A DNA stretch of 13,491 nucleotides from an uncultured Alphaproteobacteria bacterium (GCA_946618745.1 CAMOLN010000007.1:1-13491), one strand, 5' to 3'. Shown: positions 1-8,779, counted from the stretch's first letter. Notes: a model not told the origin generated them from the sequence alone. Translations and numbers: made by a program.

Positions 1-282
1 ATTGAGCAATTTTTCGGCAGTGGTCTCTTTGATACCGCCGGCCCAACCGGTGTGATGGAAATATTTTTTAGCCGACAATTTGTTGCCGGTCAATTTTACT
101 TTGTCAGCATTGATAACTACTACATAGTCGCCACAGTCAATGTTGGGAACAAAATTCGGTTTGTGTTTACCGCGCAAAATTTTAGCGATTTCGGCAGACA
201 AACGTCCCAACACTACGCCGTTGGCATCAACTACATACCATTTTCTCTCAATGTCTGAGGGTTTGGTTGCATAAGTGTTCAT
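1..282 (-). CDS. rplM: 50S ribosomal protein L13, 5' part (cut by window edge)
   Basis: This is the N-terminal 94 codons of ribosomal protein L13, an early-assembly protein of the large ribosomal subunit. The translation begins MNTYATKPSDIERKWYVVDA and carries the family's landmarks in order: VLGRLSAEIAKILRGKHKP (residues about 25-43), the NIDCGDYVVVINADKV stretch (about 47-62), LTGNK, and YFHHTGWAGGIKE (about 74-86). The ERKW start is typical of alphaproteobacterial L13. The ATG at 282-280 is preceded by an AGAGAGA-type ribosome-binding site. The remaining ~60 residues lie to the left of the window, where rpsI (S9) usually follows in bacteria; that neighbour is inferred. Identification is firm. 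Confidence 0.96.
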   Translation of the reverse strand, partial: MNTYATKPSDIERKWYVVDANGVVLGRLSAEIAKILRGKHKPNFVPNIDCGDYVVVINADKVKLTGNKLSAKKYFHHTGWAGGIKETTAEKLLN

Positions 283-323
283 TTTTTTCTCTCTATAAAA
301 GTTAGAACTAAATCTCGGGAGTA

Positions 324-351
324 TTTATAAAGATTTATTTTTATTTGTCAA
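324..351 (-). promoter_or_regulatory. sigma70-type promoter of rplM
   Basis: On the minus strand a perfect -35 box TTGACA (351-346) is separated by 16 nt from a TATAAA -10 box (329-324). Transcription would start about 35 nt ahead of the rplM ATG. The near-consensus match suits a ribosomal protein operon. Confidence 0.7.
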
Positions 352-387
352 TATAAAAATTAGCGTTTTTTCAATAAATTATTTTTA

Positions 388-401
388 GGTAATATATTAC
401 C
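388..401. promoter_or_regulatory. perfect 14-bp palindrome, candidate operator
   Basis: GGTAATATATTACC is a perfect inverted repeat in the divergent rplM/efflux intergenic region. It ends 4 nt before a TATAAT hexamer at 406-411, so a dimeric regulator bound here could cover a promoter reading toward the efflux genes. Size and symmetry suit a TetR- or MarR-type site, but no regulator gene lies in the window and the binding protein is unknown. Confidence 0.35.
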
Positions 402-446
402 ATTTTATAATGCATTGATTTTATTTATTTTTATTCATTAAGTAAC

Positions 447-477
447 TTGATTATTAATATAAAACATTTGGTATAAG
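447..477 (+). promoter_or_regulatory. possible promoter of the RND efflux operon
   Basis: An extended -10 element TGGTATAAG (469-477) lies about 60 nt before the adaptor start, with a weak TTGATT -35 candidate at 447-452 (spacer 19, rather long). A rival -10, TATAAT at 406-411, has no good -35. Which is used cannot be decided from sequence, and in such AT-rich DNA chance matches are common. Confidence 0.3.
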
Positions 478-537
478 TTGGATATTGATTAATATTTATT
501 ATTTATATGACCGATGAAAATTATAGAGGCGACCAAA

Positions 538-1647
538 ATGAAAAGATTTTTTGAATATCGCTATTGGTTTATTGCTATATTAATCGTAGCTTACTATGCT
601 TTTTTTAATACTTTTTCCGCCGATTCAGCTTTGCCGCAAGAACAAAGTTTGACCATTAATGCTATAGTAATACCCCACAGAGATGTTGAAATAAAAAAAC
701 AATATGTTGGTTATGTGGTGCCGATACAGCAAGCCGATATGTCCGCAAACGTGAACGGATATATTGATGAGGTATTGGTTAAAGGGGGTGAAAAGGTAAA
801 AGTCGGCGATAATCTGATGCTTATTGACCAGAGAATTTACAAAGCGGAATGGGAGGCAGCTAAGGCGGCAAAGACAAAAGCTAAAGCCGATTATGACAAT
901 GCCAGAACCTATTACAATCGAGTTAGAAAAGCCGGAAAACAAGCTTTTTCGGCAGCAGAACTTGACAATGCCAAAGCTGCATATTTATCGGCTCAAGCAG
1001 CTTTACAGCAGGCCGAAGCTGCAGAAAATAAAGCTAAAACAGCTTTTGACTATACAATTATACAGGCTCCGATTGACGGAATCATCGGCAATATTGATTT
1101 AACCAAAGGAAATTATATAACCCCAAATTCAAAATTATTCAGTATTGTGCAATTTGATCCGATACGAGTTGTTTTTGCAATACCTGATAAAGATTTTATG
1201 CTTTTGGATAATGAGACATTGAAAAGCAACCAAATAAAACTGCAATTGGCAAACGGCAATATTTATGAATATTCAGGGGAGTATAAATACAGTGATAACC
1301 AAATAAATCGTGCTACCAACTCTATGAGTTTGTATGCCGATTTTGCCAATCCCGAAAAAAAACTGCTAGCTAATTCTTACGTTGACGTATTGGTGTTGAA
1401 GAATGTTAAAAATGCGGCCTTAATCAGGCAAAATTATGCGCAAATCAAAGATGACGGTATATGGGTTTATGTGATTAAAGATAAAAGGCTTAAACAGGTA
1501 AAACTGCAAATAGACGGGATAGTCGATAATTTTTATGCAGCTGGCAACAATTTTGCTAAAGACGAATATTTGGTAACAGATAAAATCGGGCAACTATCTC
1601 CTCAGACGAGACTTAAAGTTCACTTAAAAGAAGAAAGTGAAAAATAA
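538..1647 (+). CDS. RND efflux periplasmic adaptor subunit (AcrA/MexA/HlyD family)
   Basis: This is the membrane fusion protein of a tripartite efflux pump, bridging the inner-membrane RND transporter and the outer-membrane channel. In the 369-residue product a hydrophobic anchor or uncleaved signal (about 10-23) is followed by the first lipoyl half (about 62-98, [20 protein letters not shown]), an Ala/Lys-rich alpha-helical hairpin (about 101-172), the second lipoyl half ([11 protein letters not shown], about 174-184), a beta-barrel and a membrane-proximal domain. I chose the ATG at 538 because AGAGG (525-529) lies 8 nt ahead of it and the product then starts just before the membrane segment; an in-frame ATG at 514 would add eight residues. 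There is no lipobox Cys, so unlike AcrA it is probably anchored by the N-terminal helix. The pump gene follows directly. Substrates cannot be read from sequence. Confidence 0.93.
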   Translation: MKRFFEYRYWFIAILIVAYYAFFNTFSADSALPQEQSLTINAIVIPHRDVEIKKQYVGYVVPIQQADMSANVNGYIDEVLVKGGEKVKVGDNLMLIDQRIYKAEWEAAKAAKTKAKADYDNARTYYNRVRKAGKQAFSAAELDNAKAAYLSAQAALQQAEAAENKAKTAFDYTIIQAPIDGIIGNIDLTKGNYITPNSKLFSIVQFDPIRVVFAIPDKDFMLLDNETLKSNQIKLQLANGNIYEYSGEYKYSDNQINRATNSMSLYADFANPEKKLLANSYVDVLVLKNVKNAALIRQNYAQIKDDGIWVYVIKDKRLKQVKLQIDGIVDNFYAAGNNFAKDEYLVTDKIGQLSPQTRLKVHLKEESEK

Positions 1648-1648
1648 A

Positions 1649-4600
1649 ATGTTTTCGGAATTTTTTATAAATCACCCGCGTTTTGCCGGAGTAGTATCAA
1701 TAATAATGGTATTGCTGGGATTGCTGGCAATAGCCGTATTACCGATATCACAATATCCGAATATTACTCCGCCGCAAATTGTGGTTAGTGCCACTTATCC
1801 GGGAGCTTCGGCACAAGTATTGGTTGATACGGTGGCAATACCGATTGAAAATGCCGTAAACGGGGTGGAGAATATGCTATATATGTCATCAACGGCCACT
1901 GATAACGGAAGTTATACTTTAACAATTACTTTCAATGTGGGAACAGATCCGGATATGGCAAGGGTTAAAGTACAAAACAGGTTGCAACAAGTTAATTCTC
2001 AATTGCCGGAAGAAGTTACCAAACAAGGGCTTGATATAACCTCAAGATTGGCCAATATGTTGGCGATGTTGGTCTTTCGTTCTCCCAACAAAACTTATGA
2101 CAGTTTGTATTTATCTAATTTTGCTTATAATAATATAAAAAACCCGTTATTAAGAATTAACGGTATGGGAAGTGTAGATATTTACGGACCTCAGCATTCC
2201 ATGCGAATTTGGCTTAATCCGGAAAAAATTGCTGCTTTAGGACTTTCAAGTAATGATATTACTCAAGCTATAAGCAGTCAAAATCGTCAAGCTTCTTTAG
2301 GCGCAGTCGGAGCTGCTCCCAGTCCGCAAAACAATCCGATTATGTTGACCTTAACAACCAAAGGAATGTTAAGCAGTGTAACTGATTTTGAAAATATTGT
2401 ATTAAAAACATCAACAAACGGGGGGATTATTCGCTTAAAAGATGTGGCAAGAGTGGAATTAGGAGCAGACAGTTATAATATGAATGCTCATTACAACAAT
2501 GAACCGGCGGTTATTTTGAGTTTGAGCCAAACTCCTAATTCTAATTCGTTGAATATTATGAAAAATGTTGAAAAAGAAATTAAAGCATTAAATGCTACTT
2601 TTCCTGATGATCTAGTATTGCAAACAGCTTATGATTCTACCGATTTTGTAAGAGCTTCCATATCAGGAATTATAGAAACTTTGCTCATCACTTTCGGATT
2701 AGTGGTGTTGGTCACCTATTTATTTTTACAAAAATGGCGCACAACTTTGATTCCTTTAATTACCATTCCGGTATCTTTGATTGCAACTTTTGCGGTAATA
2801 TATTTGTTGGGATTTGATATCAATATACTTACTCTGTTTGCGATGATTTTGGCGATTGGTTTAGTGGTTGATGATGCAATTATCGTAGTGGAACGAGTGG
2901 AATATTTGATGGAAAAAGAAAATATGAAAGCGCATGATGCCGCCGTAAAAGCAATGCAACAAATCGGCAGTGCTATAGTGGCGACTACTTTTGTGTTGCT
3001 TTCTATATTTGTGCCGGTCGGTCTGATGGCGGGAATAACCGGAAAAATATATCAACAATTTGCCATAACCATAGCAACATCGGTTACTTTTTCGGCAATC
3101 AATGCTTTAACTTTGTCGCCGGCGTTATGTGCTATTTTTTTACAAAAAATCAGAGACGAACCAAAATCTAAACCTCGTTTTTTTACGAAATTTGATGAAC
3201 TGATTGATAAAGGCCGTAAACAATATATGAAAGCGGTAACTTATTTTGCTAAAAATATTAAAATGACTCTTTTAACAATACTAGGAGTTATGGTATTGAT
3301 ATCACTATGTTTTAAGCTGACTGCAACATCTTTTTTGCCGGAAGAAGACCAAGGTATTATTTTTGCAAATTTACAATTATCCAATACAGCAACTATTAAT
3401 CAGACCAACAATGTTCTTCATGATTTAGCTAAAGGGATTTTACAAATTAAAGGAGTTAAATATTTTATTGCTGTTGCAGGATATTCCATGTTAGGCGGAT
3501 CGGGAGAAAATGTAGCTTTAGGAGTTGTCGGACTGGATAACTGGGATAAACGCAAAGATAAATCCCTGTCTATGGCCTCGATAAATCAACTATTGAGAGA
3601 AAAATACGGTAAAAATTCTTTAGCTCAGATTGATTTTTTCGCACCTCCCTCAATCCCGGGAGTGGGAAATTCAGACGGATTATCAATGGAATTATTAGCT
3701 ACTGATGGTAATATAACAGCTGTGCAACTTTATCAAAAACTGCAGGATTTTTTGCAAAATTTGAACTCCAACCCGAAAATTGCTTATGCATTCAGCACCT
3801 ATCGCGCCGATACTCCGCATATTTATCTTGATATTGATCGCACAAAAATGGAAAGTCATAATGTTGCTTTGTCGACTTTATTTGAAACTTTGGGAAATAA
3901 TTTGGGATCATCTTATGTGAATAATATAACTTCGGAAGGACAAATAAATAAAGTAATTGTGCAGGCTGATTTTCCTTATCGAAAAAATATTGATAATGTG
4001 ATGAACTTATATGTTAAATCCGACAATGGAAAAATGATTATGGTTAAAAGTTTTATCGATAGTCATAATCAGATATCTCCTAATATTTTATATCGTTATA
4101 ATCTATACAGTGCTGCTGCAATTAATGCACAGACCAAAACAAATATCTCAACGGGAGATGCTATTAAGGCAACTGAAAATTTAGCTCAACAGACATTAGG
4201 AAAAAATTATAAAATTGCTTGGACAGGATTGAGTCTTCAAGAAGTTGAAGCGGCCGGGCTGGTAACTATTTTAATGTCATTAGCTTTTGTATTTTGTTAT
4301 CTGTTTTTAACAGCTCTTTATGAAAGCTGGATGTTAAGCTGGGCGGTAATGTTTTCGACTATTTTTGCAATTTTGGGAGCTTTAACCGGACTTCATTTAA
4401 GCGGACAAGACTTAAGTATTTATGCGCAATTGGGGCTAGTAATGTTAATCGGTTTGGCGGCAAAAAATGCCATTTTGATTGTGGAGTTTACCAAAGATTA
4501 TCGTGAAAAAGGTTTCTCTATATTAGAATCGGCACAGAAAGGAGCTGATGAACGTTTTCGCGCGGTATTGATGACAGCTCTGACTTTTATTTTAGGGGTG

Positions 4601-4789
4601 TTTCCGATGATTATTGTAAAAGGAGCCGGGGCAGCAAGTCAACATGCAATCGGAACAGCAATTTTTTATGGAATGATTGCCGCTACTTTAATCGGAATAA
4701 TATTTATTCCGGCATTATTTGCTTTGTTTGAAAACATAAAAGAACGTAGTTGGCATAAAAATTCCCAGGAGCAGATCAATGCTCAATAA
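1649..4789 (+). CDS. RND multidrug efflux transporter, inner-membrane pump (AcrB/MexB, HAE-1 family)
   Basis: This is a proton-driven RND pump of 1046 residues, the usual size for the hydrophobe/amphiphile exporter family. It opens with [15 protein letters not shown], the first transmembrane helix. The proton-relay residues are intact: Asp408-Asp409 in [12 protein letters not shown] (TM4) and Lys939 in [13 protein letters not shown] (TM10), matching AcrB Asp407, Asp408 and Lys940. The mid-protein FLPEEDQG motif opens the second half, and two large periplasmic loops show the usual internal duplication. The ATG at 1649 is one base after the adaptor stop and has AAGAAAGTGA (1631-1640) as a ribosome-binding site. 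A GTG at 1637 would add four residues and overlap the adaptor. It should work with the adaptor upstream and channel downstream; the drug spectrum is unknown. Confidence 0.96.
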   Translation: MFSEFFINHPRFAGVVSIIMVLLGLLAIAVLPISQYPNITPPQIVVSATYPGASAQVLVDTVAIPIENAVNGVENMLYMSSTATDNGSYTLTITFNVGTDPDMARVKVQNRLQQVNSQLPEEVTKQGLDITSRLANMLAMLVFRSPNKTYDSLYLSNFAYNNIKNPLLRINGMGSVDIYGPQHSMRIWLNPEKIAALGLSSNDITQAISSQNRQASLGAVGAAPSPQNNPIMLTLTTKGMLSSVTDFENIVLKTSTNGGIIRLKDVARVELGADSYNMNAHYNNEPAVILSLSQTPNSNSLNIMKNVEKEIKALNATFPDDLVLQTAYDSTDFVRASISGIIETLLITFGLVVLVTYLFLQKWRTTLIPLITIPVSLIATFAVIYLLGFDINILTLFAMILAIGLVVDDAIIVVERVEYLMEKENMKAHDAAVKAMQQIGSAIVATTFVLLSIFVPVGLMAGITGKIYQQFAITIATSVTFSAINALTLSPALCAIFLQKIRDEPKSKPRFFTKFDELIDKGRKQYMKAVTYFAKNIKMTLLTILGVMVLISLCFKLTATSFLPEEDQGIIFANLQLSNTATINQTNNVLHDLAKGILQIKGVKYFIAVAGYSMLGGSGENVALGVVGLDNWDKRKDKSLSMASINQLLREKYGKNSLAQIDFFAPPSIPGVGNSDGLSMELLATDGNITAVQLYQKLQDFLQNLNSNPKIAYAFSTYRADTPHIYLDIDRTKMESHNVALSTLFETLGNNLGSSYVNNITSEGQINKVIVQADFPYRKNIDNVMNLYVKSDNGKMIMVKSFIDSHNQISPNILYRYNLYSAAAINAQTKTNISTGDAIKATENLAQQTLGKNYKIAWTGLSLQEVEAAGLVTILMSLAFVFCYLFLTALYESWMLSWAVMFSTIFAILGALTGLHLSGQDLSIYAQLGLVMLIGLAAKNAILIVEFTKDYREKGFSILESAQKGADERFRAVLMTALTFILGVFPMIIVKGAGAASQHAIGTAIFYGMIAATLIGIIFIPALFALFENIKERSWHKNSQEQINAQ

Positions 4790-6239
4790 AATCAAAATTA
4801 TATTTTGTATATTTTTAATGATCGGGTGCAGCGTAGGACCTGATTATCATCGTCCCGAACTATACACTGATCGGCAACTTACAGAAAATCTGAATTTAAA
4901 TAACAACGGTCATTTTTATCCGGATAAAGATTGGTATAAGTCTTTAGGCGATGAAAACTTAAACCAATTTATCAATGATGCATTGCATAATGCTCCGGAT
5001 TTGATAACAGCCTATGAAAAATTGCGGCAAACACGTATAAATTTAGGATTGGCTCGTGCGGAATGGGGACCGGAAATTTCATTAACCGGAAGCTATAATC
5101 AAAGTGATGCTTTTGAAAGTTCTGATTATAAGAATAAATCATCTTATTATCAAAGCGGTTTTGATGCTTCTTGGGAGCTTGATATATGGGGCGGAATAAG
5201 ACGTTTGAACGAAAGCAAAAAAGCTATGATGAGGGCAGCAGAAGCCGATTTGGATAATGTAAAAGTATTATTAATCGCAGAAATCGCAGCTAATTATATT
5301 AATTATCGTAAAAGTGAAAAATTGCTGCAAATTACCGAACACAATCTTAAATTGCAACAAGATATTTATGATATAATAAAGAAAAAATATTCTGCCGGTT
5401 TGAGCGATGATTTATCTCTACAACAATCGCATTCTGCAGTGCTCACTACACAAACCCAAATCCCGCCGCTACGGTCGGCAAATAATCTTTATAAAAACAA
5501 TATTGCCTTGCTGAGCGGGAAGTTGCCTAATCAAATAAGTTTTAAGAAGAGTGAGATAATGAATAAAAAACCATATATCAGTTTGAAAGATTTGTATAAT
5601 TTACCGGCAGCTATAATAAAGAATCGGCCGGATGTAAAAGAGGCTGAACAAAATCTTATTGCTCAAAATGCTTTAATCGGTAATCGTATTGCCGCTCTCT
5701 TTCCTTCAATCTCATTAAGCGGGTTTTTAGGTTGGCAAAACACTACTCTGTCTCCTTTTATATCCTCTGATTATCAAGTTTATAATTGGACAGACGCTGT
5801 TGATGTGCCGTTAATTGATTGGAAAAAGCGAGTTAATCAAATTAATTTACAAAAATCCATAACCAAGCAAGCCTTATCCGATTACAATAAGAGTATTTTG
5901 AATGCCGTAAGCGATATAAACAATGCGATGAAAAATTTAACCGAAAGTGCCGACAAACTGGAAAACAGTAATAATAATCAGATTGCACAGGCAAAAATTT
6001 TAGAATTAAGTTTGAATAAATACAAAAACGGATTAATTAACTTCAGCGAGGTTTTGACTGCAGAACACAGTAAACTCTCCGCTGAACAACAATATGTAGA
6101 AACCTTGGGCGAGTGGTATTTGAATTTTATAAGTTTTTATAAAAGTATCGGTGGCGGTTTTGTATCTATTCAACATCTTCCTCTTCACGACGACCGAAGG
6201 GACGCTGCAAATGAGTGCGACGAACCCGATAAACATTAA
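4779..6239 (+). CDS. outer-membrane efflux channel, NodT/OprM-type lipoprotein (TolC superfamily)
   Basis: This is the exit duct of the tripartite pump. A lipoprotein signal ends in MIGC (Cys17), followed by [10 protein letters not shown], the usual N-terminus of NodT-family factors. [13 protein letters not shown] (about 130-142) and [14 protein letters not shown] with [19 protein letters not shown] (about 280-315) are family signatures, and long helical Gln/Ala/Leu-rich segments form the coiled-coil barrel. The ATG overlaps the pump gene by 11 nt and has AGGAG seven bases upstream, indicating translational coupling. Family members normally end shortly after YKSIGGG (here residues 454-460). 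This protein carries about 26 further polar residues, encoded largely where the gene overlaps the 3' end of the convergent lipoprotein gene (6166-6239). No terminator hairpin is visible after the stop. Confidence 0.94.
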   Translation: MLNKIKIIFCIFLMIGCSVGPDYHRPELYTDRQLTENLNLNNNGHFYPDKDWYKSLGDENLNQFINDALHNAPDLITAYEKLRQTRINLGLARAEWGPEISLTGSYNQSDAFESSDYKNKSSYYQSGFDASWELDIWGGIRRLNESKKAMMRAAEADLDNVKVLLIAEIAANYINYRKSEKLLQITEHNLKLQQDIYDIIKKKYSAGLSDDLSLQQSHSAVLTTQTQIPPLRSANNLYKNNIALLSGKLPNQISFKKSEIMNKKPYISLKDLYNLPAAIIKNRPDVKEAEQNLIAQNALIGNRIAALFPSISLSGFLGWQNTTLSPFISSDYQVYNWTDAVDVPLIDWKKRVNQINLQKSITKQALSDYNKSILNAVSDINNAMKNLTESADKLENSNNNQIAQAKILELSLNKYKNGLINFSEVLTAEHSKLSAEQQYVETLGEWYLNFISFYKSIGGGFVSIQHLPLHDDRRDAANECDEPDKH

Positions 6240-6639
6240 TATTGGTTATCTCGGGGATAGTATGGGTACGTGTCCAATATCCTTTTTCCTTCATACAACT
6301 GACATATTTATGCGGATCAATATCACGATCATCAAAAGGTGAATTAACAATTAACGGTTGAGCTCCTTCATAAGGAACATAAGTAGCCCAAATTCCCCTA
6401 TCAGAATTCCAGTCAGCACGTGTATCTAATTTGGTTTCCTCAGTATAGAACCATGACTTAAAGTCAGGCACCCATTTAACTGCTTTGCCGTATTTAAGAC
6501 ATTCATTATGGTCGCGCACAAACCTTTCAACTCCGGTGCGAGTACGTTCCCAGTGATATACCAACTGCCCTACTCCTCCTGAAAAATAGGAGCAGGACCA
6601 TAAAAAGCAACAAAGCAACAAAAACGAAACTTTTTTCAT
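6166..6639 (-). CDS. small lipoprotein of unknown function
   Basis: The 157-residue product begins with a lipoprotein signal peptide (MKKVSFLLLCCFLWSC) with lipidation expected at Cys16, so it should be membrane-anchored and face the periplasm. The rest is polar and aromatic-rich, with two further cysteines in HNECLKYGK (Cys47) and YVSCMKEKGYW (Cys115). That spacing is seen in several families of small proteobacterial lipoproteins and could form a disulfide. The C-terminus is charged (RREEEDVE). Its ATG lies one base after the GST stop, so the two are very likely cotranscribed. The last 74 bp lie antisense to the end of the efflux channel gene. I do not recognise the family and infer no function. 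Confidence 0.75.
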   Translation of the reverse strand: MKKVSFLLLCCFLWSCSYFSGGVGQLVYHWERTRTGVERFVRDHNECLKYGKAVKWVPDFKSWFYTEETKLDTRADWNSDRGIWATYVPYEGAQPLIVNSPFDDRDIDPHKYVSCMKEKGYWTRTHTIPEITNINVYRVRRTHLQRPFGRREEEDVE

Positions 6640-6640
6640 A

Positions 6641-7306
6641 TTAAAAGTCCAAATTAGTATAATTGCGGGCGGGAATAATACCCGGAACTGTGTCTTTAAG
6701 CAAATCCTTAAAAGAAGGACGCGATTTTATTTTAGAATACCATAATTTACTCAAAGGAAAACCGTCCCATGGAACATCTCCCAGATAATCAACTATGGAA
6801 ATATGAGCTGCGGCAGTCAAATCGGCTAAACTGATATCCTCTCCGCAAAGATAGGCGTGCTTTTCCAACAGCCACTCGATATATTCGAAATGATAGCCCA
6901 AGTTATTGAGACCGGCGCGTAACACCATCGAATCAGGTGACTGAGCATAAGCGAATCTCTTATAAATTTTTTCCCAAACTATATTGCGATAAACTTCCTG
7001 ATAAAATTTATTATCAAACCAATCAATCATGCGGCGAATTTCGGCGCGTTGCTCCGGACTGCCGAAAATTAACGGAACGGACTTATCGGTTTCTTCCAAA
7101 TATTCACTAATAGCATAATGACCGATTATTACTTTACCGTCATTAAGATATATCGGTAAAGTTCCTGAAGGATTAAGTTTATAGATATCAGGCGATAAAT
7201 GCCATGGCTCTTCGGACTTAAGCACGAAAAGCATCTTTTTTTCACTCATCTGTAAGCGAATCTTTCTGGCAGACGGCGATGTAGTGTGATGTATTAATAA
7301 AACCAT
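6641..7306 (-). CDS. glutathione S-transferase family protein
   Basis: This 221-residue protein has the two-domain GST layout. The N-terminal thioredoxin-like fold (about 1-80) has a TTSPSARKIRL segment, where the first serine region would contact glutathione, and a Ser-Gly-Thr-Leu-Pro loop (cis-proline) near residue 50. An all-helical C-terminal domain carries GEDISLADLTAAAHIS (about 156-171), the N-capping box of GST helix 6. Family members conjugate glutathione to electrophiles or have become reductases, etherases or stress proteins; the substrate here is unknown. The start cannot be later, because the first beta strand begins at residue 2. There is no ribosome-binding site, and a strong promoter ends 10 nt before the ATG, suggesting a leaderless message. 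The lipoprotein gene follows after one base. Confidence 0.88.
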   Translation of the reverse strand: MVLLIHHTTSPSARKIRLQMSEKKMLFVLKSEEPWHLSPDIYKLNPSGTLPIYLNDGKVIIGHYAISEYLEETDKSVPLIFGSPEQRAEIRRMIDWFDNKFYQEVYRNIVWEKIYKRFAYAQSPDSMVLRAGLNNLGYHFEYIEWLLEKHAYLCGEDISLADLTAAAHISIVDYLGDVPWDGFPLSKLWYSKIKSRPSFKDLLKDTVPGIIPARNYTNLDF

Positions 7307-7316
7307 AGTATTAAGA

Positions 7317-7345
7317 AATATATATGTTCTTTATGATAACGTCAA
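7317..7345 (-). promoter_or_regulatory. sigma70-type promoter of the GST-lipoprotein unit
   Basis: TTGACG (7345-7340) and TATATT (7322-7317) are separated by exactly 17 nt on the minus strand. Only 10 nt lie between the -10 box and the GST start codon, so transcription would begin at or within a few bases of the ATG. Confidence 0.6.
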
Positions 7346-7365
7346 GCAAGTTATTACTTTTATTA

Positions 7366-8289
7366 TCATTGTTCGGAATTATTATTTTTTATTGATGAAA
7401 TTTCGTTATTTTCTGAAGTAATTTGCGTAACGGGAGTGCTTTTTTCGAAACTATCTTGAGAATTTTCTAAACCGAACGTCGGGGGAACTACTCCGGAATA
7501 TTTCTGCTCAAATAACTCCAGTGATTTTTTCAAATTGTCTTTTATTAAAGCGATAAATTCTTCATCTTGGATATGACGTGAAATTCCTCTTACCAACATA
7601 TCGTGGCGCGGAGATATTTTGACGATTCCGATAAACAAAGGAATATTCCACAACGGCTGTTTAGACACGGCTATTTTATGAGAAACTCCTAATTTTATGG
7701 CCTCAATCATACCAAAATAATAACCGGAAATAATATAATCAACCTTTTGAGTGAATAACTTTTCAAACATTTCATAGGTTGAATCGGAAATTTCAACATT
7801 ATAATCTTTGATTTTTTCTTCAACAAAATCACTGTATAGTTCTTTGGAATAGCGAATCCCCTTAAGTTTTTTCAAATCGTCAAAACTTTGAACTAAATGA
7901 GCTCGAACCGGTAACATAAAAAAAGTTATGGGATTTTGTGCTACGGCTGGAAACATCATATCGAGATTTTCAAAATGATCGGATTGATTATATGCCCCTA
8001 GGAAAATATCCGTTTTACCGATACGTATATCTTTTTCAATAGCTTCGGTGGCTGATATGTTATAAGTTTTAATGATCGGATTTTGTTTTGTTTGTTGGGC
8101 AATAATTTGGATTACAGGACTGAAAATCGTGTGAAAATTATTATTTTTATCCAAATGTCCCAACGGAGCATAATCAGCATAACCGGATATAATAATTGAA
8201 GAATTATCGAACATATCAGCAGCTTTAACTTGACAATAGGTTGTGATAGCGATAGAAAAGATAAAAATTGTTAGCAGGATTTTTTTCAT
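7366..8289 (-). CDS. periplasmic solute-binding protein, family 3 type, without transporter neighbours
   Basis: The 307-residue product has a Sec signal peptide (about 1-23, cleavage near VKA/AD) and a body resembling the amino-acid-type extracellular solute-binding fold (SBP_bac_3). It shows a first-lobe strand IIISGYADYAPLGH, an IGKTDIFLGAY segment (IG.AD.. position of the family), a LKKLKGIRYS hinge region and a second lobe with KVDYIISGYYFG. The last ~45 residues are Ser/Asn/Glu-rich and low in complexity, unlike the compact end of most family members. The start has TAGGAG about 10 nt upstream. No permease or ATPase gene lies beside it, so it may serve a transporter elsewhere, act as a sensor partner or have another periplasmic role. 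The ligand is unknown. Confidence 0.75.
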   Translation of the reverse strand: MKKILLTIFIFSIAITTYCQVKAADMFDNSSIIISGYADYAPLGHLDKNNNFHTIFSPVIQIIAQQTKQNPIIKTYNISATEAIEKDIRIGKTDIFLGAYNQSDHFENLDMMFPAVAQNPITFFMLPVRAHLVQSFDDLKKLKGIRYSKELYSDFVEEKIKDYNVEISDSTYEMFEKLFTQKVDYIISGYYFGMIEAIKLGVSHKIAVSKQPLWNIPLFIGIVKISPRHDMLVRGISRHIQDEEFIALIKDNLKKSLELFEQKYSGVVPPTFGLENSQDSFEKSTPVTQITSENNEISSIKNNNSEQ

Positions 8290-8291
8290 GG

Positions 8292-8321
8292 TTGCTTAAT
8301 CTCCTATAAATGCGCTATAAT
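8292..8321 (+). promoter_or_regulatory. candidate promoter of the flaF-like gene
   Basis: A perfect TATAAT (8316-8321) is preceded at 18 nt by TTGCTT (8292-8297), a 4 of 6 match to the -35 consensus. This would give a leader of about 60 nt. The -35 box lies inside the 5' leader of the divergent solute-binding-protein gene. The region is AT-rich, so confidence is moderate. Confidence 0.4.
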
Positions 8322-8387
8322 GATCTTATATATTGAGTATATAATAACAATGTTAACAAATATTTTATTTTGAGGAATAATCAGGCT

Positions 8388-8750
8388 ATGAATAATCTAG
8401 GTAGTTATGCACAAAACGAAACCGCCGGAATGGACGAATTAAATATGGAGATCAGAGCTTTGGTTAAATCATCTTCGGCTCTGAATCAAATTAAAGAAAA
8501 TTGGGAAGAACAGAAAAAAGATTTGTCTTCCGTCTTGGAGAAGAATCGGCGTTTATGGACATTTTTGGCCTCAGCAATGATGGAAGAGAGTTGCCCTCAT
8601 ACACATGATGTGAAACAAAATATCGTAAATCTGGCTAATTATATTTTTAAGCGCACTAATGAAGTTTTGTTGCATCCTGCTCCGGAAAAACTTGACATTT
8701 TAATAACCATAAATATGCAGATTGCTAACGGGTTGTCAGGAAAAGCTTAA
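8388..8750 (+). CDS. flaF: FlaF-like flagellin regulator/chaperone
   Basis: The 120-residue product fits the FlaF family, alphaproteobacterial proteins that act with FlbT in flagellin expression and, in Caulobacter, in flagellin secretion. Visible family features are a short N-terminal Tyr-containing helix (GSYAQ), EKNRRLWTFLASAM (about 51-64), VKQNIVNLANYIFKRTNEVL (about 75-94) and the C-terminal block PEKLDILITINMQIANGLSG (about 99-118). I use the ATG at 8388, with GAGG at 8372-8375 as a somewhat distant ribosome-binding site. A TTG at 8370 in the same frame overlaps that site and is unlikely. No flagellin, flbT or other flagellar gene lies within the window. Family assignment is by motif only, without alignment. 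Confidence 0.72.
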   Translation: MNNLGSYAQNETAGMDELNMEIRALVKSSSALNQIKENWEEQKKDLSSVLEKNRRLWTFLASAMMEESCPHTHDVKQNIVNLANYIFKRTNEVLLHPAPEKLDILITINMQIANGLSGKA

Positions 8751-8779
8751 TAAAAATTATTTTTTTTTGAAAAAAACAG

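Noticed and set aside
283..537. AT-rich divergent spacer considered as a replication origin or small RNA locus
   Set aside because: No repeated DnaA-box-like motifs and no stable hairpin with a U tract were found. Promoters and the palindrome account for what is visible.
625..942. Minus-strand open frame of 105 codons within the adaptor gene, and a plus-strand frame at 824-1102
   Set aside because: Both lie wholly inside the well-supported adaptor coding sequence in other frames, show no family motif and have no translation signal.
6151..6342. Plus-strand 63-codon frame after the efflux channel gene, considered as a fourth operon member
   Set aside because: It overlaps both the channel end and the antisense lipoprotein gene, has no ribosome-binding site and shows no recognisable feature.
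8370..8387. TTG start giving a six-residue longer FlaF-like protein
   Set aside because: The TTG lies in the GAGG ribosome-binding region used by the ATG at 8388, and the extra residues match nothing in the family.
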